Position numbers and translations under genes: made by a program
Part shown: one piece after another, positions 48,590 to 60,413 of the stretch
How the letters are laid out: the number at the start of each line of letters is the position of its first letter
Position numbering within the stretch: the first letter of the stretch is position 1
The notes under the pieces: model-generated
What the model was told of the DNA's origin: nothing
The model's input: only the letters and a program-made list of their open reading frames with translations
Database searches by the model: none
Assembly (NCBI RefSeq): GCF_011745365.1
Contig: NW_024468912.1
Coordinates: 4,340,001 to 4,404,000 of the forward strand
Reading direction: 5' to 3'
From: Cryphonectria parasitica EP155
Taxonomy: Eukaryota > Ascomycota > Sordariomycetes > Diaporthales > Cryphonectriaceae
Length of the DNA stretch: 64,000 bases

Positions 48590-49335
48590 AGGGTTTGTTT
48601 GAGGGATGTGTCTTGTCCTTGTGCTTTGGGTTACATGGCGTCTGGGAGGTGTTGTTGTATTTCTCTTCGCCTTTCCGTGGTGACTCGTGAAGAAACTTTT
48701 TTTTGGAACAGAATTCTGTTTATCTTTACGACATATACGTACTTTGCATATGGTCCATGCCTCTTCCCGTTTGAGTTTCGAGCATGGGGGGGAACATTGG
48801 CATGAAATATATCACATTGGAAACCTTTGTTCGGAGCAGTATCATCATCATATCATCTATTGACTCTCGGGATTGTCACCTTGCCCATCCAGGCATGTTA
48901 GCATGAATAAACTTAGTTCTGAAAGGCGGTCAGTGGCAGAATTGACTACGTAGTACGAAGTTATATTCATGATGTCAATACGCTAATGGCACGCGCCAAG
49001 GCAGGATAAAGTTTCCAAACAGCATACCTAAGCAAGTTCTCTGGGCGGTTGTGTTTGGCCCTGCAGGAGGATAAGTGGGTCCATTGGAAAGCCGCATGTC
49101 CTCCAAAGACAGACCCCCCTAGCTTGTGCCAAAACACCTTTGAGGATTTCTGTAGCAAATACAGAATTCTAGGTCATTGATGAGGTTGAAGGTGGTTGTG
49201 TCACTTTCTCGTCCCTACTAACGGTCCACAGGGCCCTCTCCCCAATTTCTTCCTTTCCGTCGTCGCCACGCTCATCACTCATTCGTTTGTTCTAACTGTT
49301 GCTCCGGCTCTCCCGAACAACAACGTCTCGTCAAC
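48590..49335. other. Intergenic region, no gene seen
   Basis: About 750 bp holding the PDI 3' UTR and the promoter of the reductase-family gene. No coding pattern seen. Confidence 0.5.
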
Positions 49336-50330
49336 ATGGCGCTCATTCAGGGCTGGTATCCTCCGTCCAAGGAGAACTACGACTTAATCCTGCTCATCTG
49401 GTGTTTTTTCCCCTTGGTGCGTTTTGACACACTTCCTACACCTCTTCTATCTCCTGCCTTGATGTGCAACAAAAACAAACACTGACAAAAAACACACGCC
49501 CACCCACACAGAACAGCATGGTGCAGTGGATCATGCCCTGGTACGGCATGGGCAAGACCTCCGTCACCAGCAAGCTCAACATCCCCGGCCGGCTCGCCTG
49601 GTTCACCATGGAGGTGCCGGGCTTCCTCACCCTGCTGTACATGGTGCTCACCCTGCCCGGGCTGCACGGCATCACCGACCTGCCCTGGCAGAACCAGGTC
49701 CTGGCAGGCCTCTTCGTCATCCACTACCTCTACCGCGCCGTGCTGTTCCCTTTCCTGCAGCCCTCCATGTCGCCCATCCACGTCGCCGTGTGGCTCGCCG
49801 CCCTCGCCTTCCAGCTCTTCAACGGCACCCTCCTCGGCAGCTGGCTCGCGGCGTACGGCCCCGTCACCGAGGCCGCCTGGCGCGCCCAGCTGGGCCCGTT
49901 CCCGACCCTGCAGTTTGCCGTGGGCATCGCCCTGTTCTATGTCGGGCTGGCGGCCAATTTCTACCACGACGACGAGCTGCGCGAGATTAGGCGGCGCGAG
50001 TTGCAGCGGCAGGAGAAGGTGGCGACGGAGAGTGGTGGTGGTGGCGGTGGAGGACGAGGACGGGCCGCGGCGACGGTCGACAAGCACTACCGCATCCCGC
50101 AGGCGGGCCTGTTTCGGTATGTGCTGTACCCGCACTACCTGGCCGAGTGGGCCGAGTGGTTTGGGTTCTATGTTGCGTGTGGGTTCTCGTGCACGCCGGC
50201 GCTCATGTTCTTGGTGAATGAGGTCTCGGCTATGCTGCCGCGGGCCGTCAAGGGGAGGCGGTGGTATGCCGAGAGGTTTGGGGAGGAGAAGATTCGGGGC
50301 AAGCGGGCTGTTATTCCTGGTATTTTGTGA
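49336..50330 (+). CDS. Steroid 5-alpha-reductase family membrane protein
   Basis: Exons 49336-49416 and 49512-50330 give 299 aa. The protein is highly hydrophobic with about six membrane segments, for example FTMEVPGFLTLLYMVLTLPG and VAVWLAALAFQLFNGTLLG. The C-terminal half carries family signatures: NFYHDDELREIRR, matching the N-x3-D-x2-L-x2-[LI]-R motif, then YRIPQAGLFRYVLYPHYLAE and EWFGFYVACGF. These form the NADPH and substrate site of SRD5A-type enzymes, which reduce the 4,5 double bond of 3-oxo-steroids; other members act in polyprenol or fatty-acid elongation. A Gly-rich insertion (SGGGGGGGRGRAAA) separates the two motifs and is absent from most relatives I know. Expected in the ER membrane. 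The natural substrate in fungi is uncertain. The start is the first ATG, and the 95-bp intron is in phase 0. Confidence 0.9.
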
Positions 50331-51030
50331 GTGATTCGGTTAAGTCAGTGTGTCTGTTGGAGGGAGTGAGAGAAATAGTGTGTGTGTGTGTGTATGTGTG
50401 TATGTCTGGGGTTGAAGAGGGAGAGGAGGGAGGTATATGTGTTAGTTGGTCCATGAAAACGTCGTCAAAAGATGTCATCATCCATGGGTCAATTGGGTGC
50501 GAGTCTCAGGAATTTAAACTAGTCACTCATCATGGCGAGGTTTGTCTCTCTTCGTGAAACAGTCTGCTGTGATTTGTATTGCTCTCCTGAACGTTTTGAA
50601 CAGGTTCTGTAGTGTACATGGCGGTACAAGCAACCCACTGCTCATCTCAGCCATGCATGGCAATTCTCCCCTTCAACCTCGGGAGGCTATCTCGCTTGGC
50701 TGCTGTGTACTCTTATGGCTAGTACAAAATCGACTACGGCTCATTGTTTCCTTTCTCTGAGGAGTGAGTATGCCGGAAGGAACCACCCTGACAACCTCGT
50801 CTGCCTAGACGGGCTCCTTCTTTCCAACACCCTGACACCCTCGTCCTGAAAAAGATAGAAGCAAAAGAAAGATGTTACGCAGAGCCTCCCACGGTACACC
50901 GCCACAAAGAGTAGTCAGTGCCACATACTTTCATTGTTTTCTATCTCTTTTTTTTTTTTTTTTTTTTTTTCCTTTTCTGATCACCACATCAACTCCTTTT
51001 CCGTCTATATCGACCCCTCGAGACGCGAAG
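50331..51030. other. Intergenic region with T23 run
   Basis: No gene seen. A short (TG)n tract lies near 50380-50400. A run of 23 T residues (50948-50970) lies about 60 bp upstream of the next start codon, in a pyrimidine-rich promoter or leader. Confidence 0.5.
50948..50970. repeat. T23 homopolymer
   Basis: Twenty-three consecutive T residues in the leader region of the 51031 gene. Such a tract can be a nucleosome-excluding promoter element; its length may also be affected by sequencing error. Confidence 0.8.
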
Positions 51031-52347
51031 ATGGGCTGCGTCTTCTCAGCCCCGATATGCCGCCCCCGGCCTTCGTCTGCTGAAGAAGAACAATCCTCAT
51101 CGTCCTCGCAATACCCTCCACGCCCCTTACATGGCCTCCTAAAGGACCCAGCCAGCTACAGAGACAAGACCTTCCGCCTCATCCTCCCAGTCGCCGACCT
51201 CTAGAGAAGCCATGACTTCCTACGCGGCATGCTGAAATACGCAGATGTCTCCTTCACGACCCGGCGCAGGTACTTTGAGATCCAGTTGTCTTCCCCATGG
51301 GAGGATGACGGTGGCCGCGCCGCCATGGTCAGATTCGAGTCACGGACCAAGAAGGGTCTTATTCAGCGATGGCTGAGTCGCTTGTTGCGAGTCTGTCCGT
51401 CAGAGGCATGTGATGTGCAGCTTTGTCTGGCGGTCAATATGCTAGGACCTATTCGCAGTCTTCTGCTTCGGATGCATTGTGCGTATGAAGAAGTGGATCA
51501 TGGCAACGGGATCTGGTTTCGGGATTTAGAGTATGTTTCTGAAAACCTTCTTCATTTTCTGCCCCTGCCTCTGCTCCAAAGTATCGAGAGTTGATGATCT
51601 GACCGGCCGGACAACCACAGCGGATACTGTTGGTTTGTGTACCTACAAAATCCCGAGTCTCCCTCGAAGCGATCCTTCGAGAACGTGCGGCCGACACAGA
51701 TAGCTAGGCGCGAAGGAATAGCAGTGCGGCTCCCGAGTCCTGAATCACGCCTTACTGACCCGCTGGATGCATTATCGAGCGCCACTGGTCACTGGCCCGA
51801 GCCAATGAGGCTGCAAGTACCGACACCGATGCGAGAGGAGCTGCAAGGAGACATCGACCCAGAGATGTTGCGTGACTTGACCGCAGGCGGACGAGTGAAG
51901 CCTATCATCCACCCTCTGGCTACAGATACCAGTTGTCAAGGTGATATTCCAAGGGGCGTGGGCTCACGAGACCGTGATATCGGAGAACCAGAGCACGTTA
52001 CACCTGAAGATCTCAAGATGAACACCCCTGCGCCTCCGGGCAGAGACGTCCTCACAGACGATTTCAAGCTACCTCCCGCATCTTGTGGGTACGACGAGCT
52101 CGTCGATCGGGTGCTGGCAGAGATGAACTCGCGCGAGGAAGGGTCGTCGTCTGAGACAACAAAAGACCCAAACCCTTTTCCTCGGTGGATGGCTGAGAGG
52201 GTTGTGGAGAGAGCCATAGCTGAGAAAATGGTTCCTGACACTCGGCCTGCTCGTCGCCAAGAAGAAGGAAGAAAGGATTCTAATGGTACGCGTCATGAGT
52301 TCAGGTTTGGAACTGGGATGCGTAACTTCTGCTGGGTGGATCTTTGA
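51031..52347 (+). pseudogene. Unknown gene interrupted by an in-frame TAG
   Basis: Two exons, 51031-51530 and 51621-52347 (90-bp intron, donor GTATGT, branch TCTGACC, acceptor CACAG). One frame runs throughout, but codon 58 (51202-51204) is TAG: RLILPVADL-stop-RSHDFLRGMLKYADV. Both sides look coding, and no splice pair removes the stop (the nearest GT-AG would be a 15-bp intron). The frame begins MGCVFSAPIC, a possible N-myristoylation/palmitoylation start. The middle includes FEIQLSSPWEDDGG and RKGLIQRW-like basic segments, and the C-terminal half is polar and Pro/Glu-rich. If TAG is a true stop, translation could restart at M67 (51229), losing the lipid-anchor motif. Options are recent pseudogene, strain-specific mutation, readthrough, or sequence error. 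Family not recognised; no function proposed. Confidence 0.55.
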
Positions 52348-52722
52348 GCTTGGTTTTGATTTACAGGGAGCGCAATGCTCTCAGAAGCATTTAAATATAT
52401 TTAACACAGCGGATACGCTCATCATCATTCAAAGCTATTTGTTCTGAGTGAGTGAGTGTATCCTTCCCGTGCCACAGTTGAGTTGTTCACGCTCAGTCAT
52501 GGGCGTGATTATGCATAAAGAGTCCATTTCCTCATTTTTATGTACATGAATTACATCTCTCGTGGATTTTACTTGTTACTCTTTCCCTTTCCCTTTTCCT
52601 TTCCCAAAATAATAAGATATAAGTGCCATTTCCTCATTCAACCGTAATTCAAAGTCGTCATGTATTTACGTCCACATTGGTATTATCTCAAAATCATAAT
52701 CAACCTTGTACTGCTGTGTAGG
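52348..52722. other. Convergent intergenic region
   Basis: About 375 AT-rich bases between the stop codons of the 51031 gene and the aquaporin, presumably both 3' UTRs. No gene seen. Confidence 0.5.
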
Positions 52723-54794
52723 CTACGGCTCTGATTCCGCCCTCACGCTGGAGAGACTCGACTTGTGCCTAGGGAGCTGTAACTCTGCCCTTTTCTCGGG
52801 ATTCTTGGTGGGATCGTTGTGCGGATCACCGTCAGCGCCAGGATTAGCCATCTTGAAGTTATCATCACGTCAGTCAATGGAAAGAATGAAAGGAAGTCTG
52901 GACCACAAGGGCAGAAGAAGAAAAAAAAAAAAGAACAACAAAATTGTGTTACTCACCTCATATTCAAGAATCTTGATGAAGCGGTAAAACAACCAGGCAA
53001 TACAAGTCCCGAGGCCCGGTCCCACCCAATAAATCCAGTGGTCCTGATCAAACGTAGCCGTGGCCACACAAGGCCCAAACGACCGCGCCGGGTTCAGACT
53101 GCCGCCGGTAAACTGCACGCCGGCCATCTCGGCGATGAAGAGCGCCAGGCCGATGCCGACGGGCGCGATGAAGGTGGCGCGGTGTTTCTCGGCGGCGAGC
53201 ATGTAGATGGTGAAGACGAGCTCGGCGGTGAGGAGGGCCTCGATGAAGAGGCCCTGGGCGATGCTGGCGCCGCCTGTCAGGGTGGTGCGGACGTTGAAGT
53301 TGACGGGGAACAGGTTGCGGACCAGCACGGAGGCGAGGATGGCGCCGGCGATCTGGGCGAGGAAGAGGCAGACGGCGCGGGCCGGCTTGATGGCGCGGAT
53401 CATGAGCATGGCTAGGGTTACGGCTGGGTTGAAGAGGCCGCCGCTGACTCGGAAGAAGACCTTTTTTTTTGGGGGGGGGGGGTCAGCGGGAAAGAGAAAC
53501 TTGTATTGCCGTGGTTGAATGGCAATAGAAATCTGGGAAACTTACCCAGACGTTGACCATGAGGGAAAAGCCAAAAGCAAGGGCAATGTAGAGCTGGACG
53601 CCAATGTTGAATCCAGTCACGCCACCTGTGGTCTGAAGATAATATCCATATCAGTATAAGAGAGATTGAACATTGAAATGCTTTCTTTTCTTTGGCCGAA
53701 CAACAGAGAAAAGTCGTCATGGAACAACGACAACAACTTACACTATTGGAAGAACCCGCAGAAGAAGAACCATTGGCATCCGACTGGATATTAGCAACCT
53801 CGGTCCCAGCAAAAGCAAAGAACAGAAACATGGTAGTCCCCACAAACTCCCCCAGGCTGGCCACAAAATGGTTCTTCACCTCCGAGTTCATCCACTGCGA
53901 CCACGGCAGGCGCAGCACCTCGGCTTTTTGTTCCCTGGTCAGGGACTTCCACTCCACGCGCGGCGATGGCTGCTGCTGCTGCTGCTGTCCTCCATAGCCC
54001 TGCTCCTCGTCATAGTAGCGGTGATACTTGTCCCTACTACCGGGCGAAAAGGAGGCAGGGTCATAGGGAAACTGGTTGCCGCCGTACATTGGACCGCCAC
54101 TGCGTGTCGAGTGCGTCTCCTCGATCCAGGCCATGCTCGCGGCGTCCTGTTCTTGCTGGACGAGTGCCGTGTTGCGCTGGTTTAGGTACGACTGTGGTGG
54201 ACCGGCATGGGCACGGCTCTGGGGTCTGTTGGTGTAAGTGCGCCGGTCAGGATAATCCGGGTGACGGGCCTGCTCCCTCAAGGCGCGGTCGGGGCCGTAG
54301 GAGGATGAGGTGGTGGTGGGGTTGTCATTTCCCAGGACGTCAAAAGGATCTTGGAGGCGAGACTGCTTGGGATGTCTTGTGGACGACGCTGCTGGCTGGC
54401 TGCGGCTTCTGTTGTTGCTGTACACGGGCGAGTCGGAGGCGTGCTCCCTCAGAGTGCCTCGTGGTGCTCGTGAGCGTGATCGAGAGCGGGAGCTCCCTTT
54501 GCTGGCAGGGGGCTGTGGCACTGCACGGGGAGGTGCTGGAAAGGGAAGGATGTTGGACTCGTCTGAGTCGTAGCCTAGAGCAACGACGATGGCGTTCGGC
54601 GAGGTGCTGTTGTCGTCTGAGGAGTCGTCCGTGCGGTGGCCTGCTGCTGCTTCTATGCGCCGGCCTGCTGGGATGATGGCTTCGTCGCCTGGGTACTGGA
54701 TTTGTTGTCTGAATGTGTTGTGGAGGGCCTCGGAAGAATGAGAGTAGCGATGGCTGGAGGGAGAGGATCTGGTGGGAGAGGATCTGGTGGCCAT
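52723..54794 (-). CDS. Aquaporin (MIP family) with long cytosolic N-terminus
   Basis: Four exons, 54794-53742, 53632-53546, 53460-52957 and 52851-52723, join in phase to 590 aa. The first 330 or so residues are disordered, rich in Ser, Arg, Pro and Tyr, with a short polyGln stretch (YGGQQQQQQPSP). The channel follows: ASLGEFVGTTMFLFFAFAGT, VQLYIALAFGFSLMVNVW, the first NPA in GGLFNPAVT, AQIAGAILASVLVRNLFP, and the second NPA in GGSLNPARSFGP. Both NPA boxes and the Arg after the second are intact, favouring a water-selective aquaporin over an aquaglyceroporin. A short polar C-terminal tail ends SSLSSVRAESEP. Long N-termini are common in filamentous-fungal members and probably regulate gating or localisation. 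The acceptor of intron 2 is AAG preceded by C12A9, an unusual context. Plasma or internal membrane. Confidence 0.93.
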
Positions 54795-56360
54795 CTTTTG
54801 CAGTACGAAGGCGAGGTGTGCCGTATGTACACAAAGAAGTGTGGCCAGTCGAGGAGGCTTAATTATGGCTCCAGAAAAGGAGTAGGAAGAAGAATACTCT
54901 GCGACGTAGAGCAAAGCCAATATTCACCAGACCCAGAAATTATATCGACAAACACCATCAGGGCCAGCAAAGAAGTGGGCAGCAACCTCCTATTTATCAA
55001 ACCAGACTCCAATACAAGGTTCTTCACCGGGACTGGGTAAGTTTACAGCAAAATCTTAACTCATGATCCCCAGACTGATCGTCACCATCTACCGTCGAGA
55101 AACCAAGTCTGACGAAACTGCACATACTTCGTTATAGCCCGACAAGACTGAGATGATGTCGCTTCCTACTAGGACCAGGTAAGGACCGTCGAGATGAACA
55201 AGCCCACAAAAAGAGTCTCGACCCTGGGGGAAGAGGAGACGATGGGAAAGGTTTGTTGCTGACCAGGCTGGTTCATGCATGCGTCATGCTCAAGACTGAA
55301 AGGTTGTTAAAAAGGAAACCCGTCATCTGCGTAATGGCAACAGTTCTCGGCTCCGATGGAGCATGCATGCATGAATTAACAGTTTCGTCAGGAAAGTCTT
55401 ATGATGAACGGGGAGGACGAACCAGGAGAGACCCATTGCCTTCGGTTGCATGTGACGTCAATTCTTCCAGGTTTCCAAGGCTATTTCGAAATACGGAGAA
55501 TAAAAAGAAGAAAAAAAACCTTCAGGGTCGTGGTACAGGTAGACCCAGGAACGTTTTGTTCATGCGTTGCGGCCTGCGCTTGAGTAAGAGAAATATGTTA
55601 GTTGTCGTCGGATTGCGCAGCCTTCATACTATGCGAGTTTATGCAAAGAGTGCCGGGGTCACCTTGACTACGGGCAACTGTGACAGTGCGTGTGAAAGCC
55701 TAATGGTCTCATAATCGTAGTGGGATGAATTCAATTAGATGACGAGTTTAACGTCGCCTTTCTTCAGTTTTCATCCTAAATAAGTATGGATGAGCTTGTG
55801 GCTTGGTTGATGTGAGTCTTTGAAAAGGTAAATAATTAAGGAATTATACGAATACTGACTGGGGACGTTCCTCGGCTTTGCCATAGATAGGCCCACTTTG
55901 GTTTTCATTCAACAGTCGAAAGCAGACTGAATTAGCCACATATGGACAATTTCTTTTCACTACTACATGAACAGCTTCTTCTCATCCGAAATCTGACTTT
56001 TGATAGAGTTGGATCCTGACTGAAACCTGAGCGGGAGGGAGACAACGCGACAACCAACATTCCCAGTTCCGTCTCATAACCTCCCCTCTCTCAGTCCTGT
56101 CACGCTGGTCTCCATTAGAACGCCGTCTATGTATTAGTATTTTCCCTTCCAGCCAGAGAACAAGGATACACACATTTCAGTCAAGTCGCTGGTGCAAGAC
56201 TGACCGACGCTGGTGGTGCACGGCATGGCACGACAATATGACTCTGTTCATCTCTTTTTTCTTTCTCTTTCCTTCCTTTCCCCGCCTTCTCCTCTTTCTT
56301 TCTTGCCTCTCACCACACCTATTTGCCTGCCTTATTCCTGCCCAATCCACCATGGTATAA
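54795..56360. other. Intergenic region, aquaporin promoter and 3' flank of membrane-protein gene
   Basis: About 1.6 kb. No convincing gene; a 153-codon plus-strand frame (55253-55714) lacks protein-like features. The stretch near 56240-56340 is pyrimidine-rich. Confidence 0.5.
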
Positions 56361-58564
56361 TCAGGCCCCAAACATCCTCCGCGCCGGCAGGGACGGCGAC
56401 GCCACCCCTCCCAACTTCTCCTTCTCCTCCCCATCCTCCACGTCCTCCCAGCTCCCCCAACTATCTCTTCCTCTTCCTCCCCCACCACCATAATGAACGC
56501 CATGTCCACGCATCTCCTCCACCCCCGTAGTCCGAGCAATCCCAATTCCCTCCCCCACCGAGCCCGGCACAGACAAAAGAGCAGCAGGCGGCGGCGGAGG
56601 CGGCAAGGCCACTCTGGGCGCCGGACCAGGAGACGGCGAGGTGCCTCGCACCGACCGAGCAGGTGAGCTCAGCGGGCTGACTAGGTCTGGGATCTCGAGA
56701 GGCTCGTCGTGGGGCCTGCGGGGCCGGACTGGGGAGGAGGGCGGGGTGGGTGCGAAGGGATTGGTGGAGATGGGCGTGGGCGAGGCGACCCTGTTGTGGT
56801 GGTGGCGACTGGAGGTGGTGAAGTCGCCTCTGCTGGGATTGTTGTAGTCGTGCTTATTGCTGTTGTTGGTGTTGTTGGCATTTCCACCACCACGGCGGTG
56901 GCCTTGGTTTATAGCAAGAGGAGGCACGTCTAAACTCGACCGCAGCGGAAAGGTAAGGCTCACTGGCGCTGGTGGTGCCAGAGGAGGAGATCCAAGCTGC
57001 GTATATGGAGGAGACGACGGCTCAGGGGAGGCCGAGGAGGACAGAACTGTAGCAGTAGCAGCAGCAGTACACGATGACGATATGGGAGCAGGCGACGAGT
57101 AGGCGGCCCTGGCAGTGGTGCCACCCATAGCACTGTGTAGCTTCTCCAGCCGTGGCTCGAGTTTGTTGCTCCTAGGAGCGCAGACTGCCGACAAGGGGAA
57201 CGGGCTCATTGGGTCGTCTGGCGATGATGTTGTCGCTGTGGCTTTTGCTTTTGCTGCAGCAGCTGCAGCTGCTGGTTCGGGGCTGTGACCTGTACTGCTG
57301 TACAGGCTGCTACCACCACTGGGATGCCGCCCCTCCGCAGAGCAAGAAGGACCAATAACGATAGAGGGAGGGACAGGAAGAGGATGTTGCTGCTCTGTAT
57401 ATGATGAGGGTAGTAGGAGAGACGGGAGTATTTTCCTGTCCCGGAGCCGTAGAGGTGGCGTCAGGAATGCCCTGTCGTTGGCGTTGAGGGATGAAGTGGG
57501 TGATATTAATGGCTGGTAAGACTCCACAGGTGGCATGGCAAAGTCACTGGCGACTCTGCTGATCCGGCTTCTGAGACCACCAATTGAGGAATCGCCAAGG
57601 GCTTCTTGTTGTCTCCGTCTCCGGCGGAGGGCGCAGAAAAGGAGGAGGATCGTGGCTGTAACTGCAATGGTGCTGCATACTGCGATGGCGACGATTCCTT
57701 GTGTCGAGAGACGTTGACCTGGTGGCGTGTTCAGAGTACTATTACTGTTGCTGGCTGCAGCTGCAGCTGTTGACTTTGATGAGGAAAGACTGGTTGCTGA
57801 GGGTGCACCGTGAGTGGCCACTGCGCCGGGAGCAGTGGTTGAGCCTGACATATTCGGCGATGCTGACGACGAGGAAGAGGAGGAGCCCACTGCCGCAGCT
57901 GATATGGAGGCCCTAGAAATCGCAGTAGAAGCAGCTTGGTCTCTAGATATGGTGGAGGTCTGCTCTATCTGTTGTTCCTTGTCTAGAGGGCACACGCTGC
58001 ACTGATACGATGTTGGAGGCCACGACGGATCCTCCAGGCCTCCATAGCCGATGCTGTGACACGATTGTTAGTTCACTTTTGCTATGAACCCACGGTGAAC
58101 GAGTGAAGAAGTGGACTGACTTATCGCAAGTAGAAATGATGCTTTCCACACCAGCTGGTGGCCCAACCCCCCTGCCAGTCAACATGTCATTCATTCTAGT
58201 AAACCACAACACAAGCAATAGGAACAAATAGATGAATAAAATATATGACAAGATGACACAACTTACGATCCGGATGAGCCACACTCGACAGCTGCAACCC
58301 GCAATACTTCATATTCAGGTCATATAGCGCCCAGAAGATGTTCCCTCCCTGTCCGTTCGCCTCCAGCAGCTGGCACGTCACGTTGCTGACATGTATTTGG
58401 CCCGTCAGGCTGGTCAGGAATGCATCTTGACATGCGTCGAAGCAGTCCTGCCGGGTTGCTGTCGAGGCTGGCGGGTCCCAGTATTCCGGGAACGTGAAGT
58501 CGCCCTCGCCCGGCTTGCTGAAGGGGCACGCGCACTCGTCGTCACCATCCCGTTTGTTCTTCAT
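56361..58564 (-). CDS. Single-pass membrane protein with Cys-rich and Ser/Thr-rich ectodomain
   Basis: The main exon 58053-56361 is clear; upstream exons are about 58564-58263 and 58171-58121. The N-terminal part is Cys-rich (DDECACPFSKPGEGDF, RQDCFDACQDAFL, NMKYCGLQLSS, ISTCD, YQCSVCP) with an NVT site. It is followed by a long Ser/Thr/Ala stretch typical of O-mannosylated stalks, one transmembrane helix (IVAIAVCSTIAVTATILLLF) and an RRRRR stop-transfer. A Pro/Ser-rich cytosolic tail of about 380 aa is largely disordered. The layout resembles Mid2- or WSC-type wall-stress sensors, but no named domain was recognised. Two problems remain. The ATG used gives no signal peptide, so an upstream exon is probably missing. 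The obvious donor GTAAGT at 58266 shifts frame; a second GT four bases later (58262) keeps it. Confidence 0.75.
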
Positions 58565-58847
58565 TTTTCTTTCAATTTCTAAGATCTCTCTCTTCCTCTC
58601 TCGCCCTCCTGTCATCAAACAACACTTGAATTTGGTAGCGAAGAGTAGGAGTAAGGACGTAGGTAAGTCGTCTCTGTATGGTGTGTAACGGGCGAGGACA
58701 TATCATTAACCATCAGGATTATGGACCAATAGACAGCATATGGAGAAGGAACCGTGCTGATGATGGAAATATCTGCAATGGAAGATGTAAGGTGCGAAGA
58801 AGGCGAGGTTTGAGAAGTAGGAAGCAGAAGAGCGTGGAGAGGGACAC

Positions 58848-58880
58848 ATACACACACACACAGAGAGAGAGAGAGAGAGG
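58848..58880. repeat. (CA)n-(GA)n compound microsatellite
   Basis: A CA dinucleotide tract passing directly into a GA tract. Simple repeat with no coding role seen. Confidence 0.8.
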
Positions 58881-58987
58881 TGAGGCAGATAGACGTGTGC
58901 GACCAAGGCACCAATCTACCTTTTACCCCCTCGATGGAAAACGAAAAATGGCGAGGCGGAGAAGAAGAGACAAGAGGGAGACAAAGG

Positions 58988-59043
58988 AGAGGGGGGGAAA
59001 GAAAGAGAGAGGGGGGGAAAGAAAGAGAGAGGGGGGGGGGGGG
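58988..59043. repeat. Polypurine tandem repeat (20-bp unit)
   Basis: Two full copies of a 20-bp unit made of G7, AAAG, AAAGAGAGA, then a third copy that ends in a G13 run. The strand is entirely purine. It lies about 430 bp upstream of the membrane-protein start and could form triplex or G-quadruplex structures. Confidence 0.85.
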
Positions 59044-59209
59044 CAGATAGATATGCAAACGACAGCTCGTATATAGTGAATCTTGGTCCCCCCCACACAT
59101 GCCCACACATACACACCCCCCACAGTCCCATATCATGCACGATATTTAGCAGCAGAGTCCCCTGAAGCCACAAATCAGGTGTGTACCAATCATCAACCAG
59201 CCCATCCCT

Positions 59210-59230
59210 CACACACACACACACACACAG
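59210..59230. repeat. (CA)n microsatellite
   Basis: About nine CA units followed by looser ACATAC repeats. A TG tract with the same character lies at about 60414-60446. Confidence 0.75.
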
Positions 59231-60413
59231 ACATACACACATACACCCCTATTCCCGACGATCCGTAACTGTTCACCATGCTCCACAGGCGTGTCACTTG
59301 AGCGCCGGTGTGTAGATATCAACACAGAGGTGAGAAGGCACAAGAAACGGCGACGTACACACGCGCACGGTGAAGATGAAACTGTACGGTCTGATGGGCT
59401 GGGAGGGTGTATGTGGTGTGGGTGGGGAGGAGCCCACGAACCCAGGTCGCCGAAGAGACAGACAGACAGAGCGAGAGAAAGAGAGAGAGGGACAGAAGAA
59501 AATAAAATAAAAAGGGGGGGGGGGTAGACAGACCGTGACGAGACAAGAGGGCTGGCTGGATACTTGGGGCTGCTGCGAGGATGTGCGCCACACAGGTGTG
59601 AGATCTCTGCGGTCGCACGGGTGTTATGCGCTCGCCCACCGCCGGACGAGAATGATTAGCTCTGCTCGTATGAGTTGCCGGCAGCCAGCATCCAAGGAGC
59701 TTCCCCACACCTAGAACCCCGATTACGAACAAGAAGATGCAGCTAGCCATGCGAATGTAGCTTTGCTTTTCTTTCTTTCTTGTCCCTAGACTACCCTTCA
59801 GCCTAGGCCCTAGAGGCGAGGCGCATGGGCATAAGCTCCATGGCCGGAGAGAGAAGAGACAACTATCTGTTGATGGTGACTGCTCATAATAAATCATAAT
59901 TGGTAGTATTCGCCAGATGTGCGAGTAATCTTACCGTATAAGTGAATACAGAGCATCGTCAAGAGAGACATGACCATCTGGGGCTTGCTGTTATCGTCAA
60001 GCAAGAACAAAAACATACTGAAGAGAAGAGAGCTGAGACAGAGAGGATGAGAAAGGGGCTCGCCTGCCCCATGTCTCTGACCAGGCTAGGTGACCTGATC
60101 GCACAGAAAGAAAAAGAAAAAAAATTCCGTTTGTTTGAAAAAGGACACGCAGAAGCTGAATCTTGGCTTTTTCAAACCGGGCGCTCTCAAAGTAACCATG
60201 CCCTGCGTGGCGCTAGCTATGTCTCACAACGCGGCTGGAACTGAGGCGGAAAGTCTTGACGGGGCTCGGACGGGGCAAAGCATTTGGCGACCCTCAGCTG
60301 TGGTCTTCATACCTGCATGACCCGGCAAAAGGATAGCATCCTTAGCCTGTCAATTGAGCCCACAGCACCACCAGAGTCCCCGACCTCGATCGCCGAACAG
60401 AAGAAGAGAGGGG

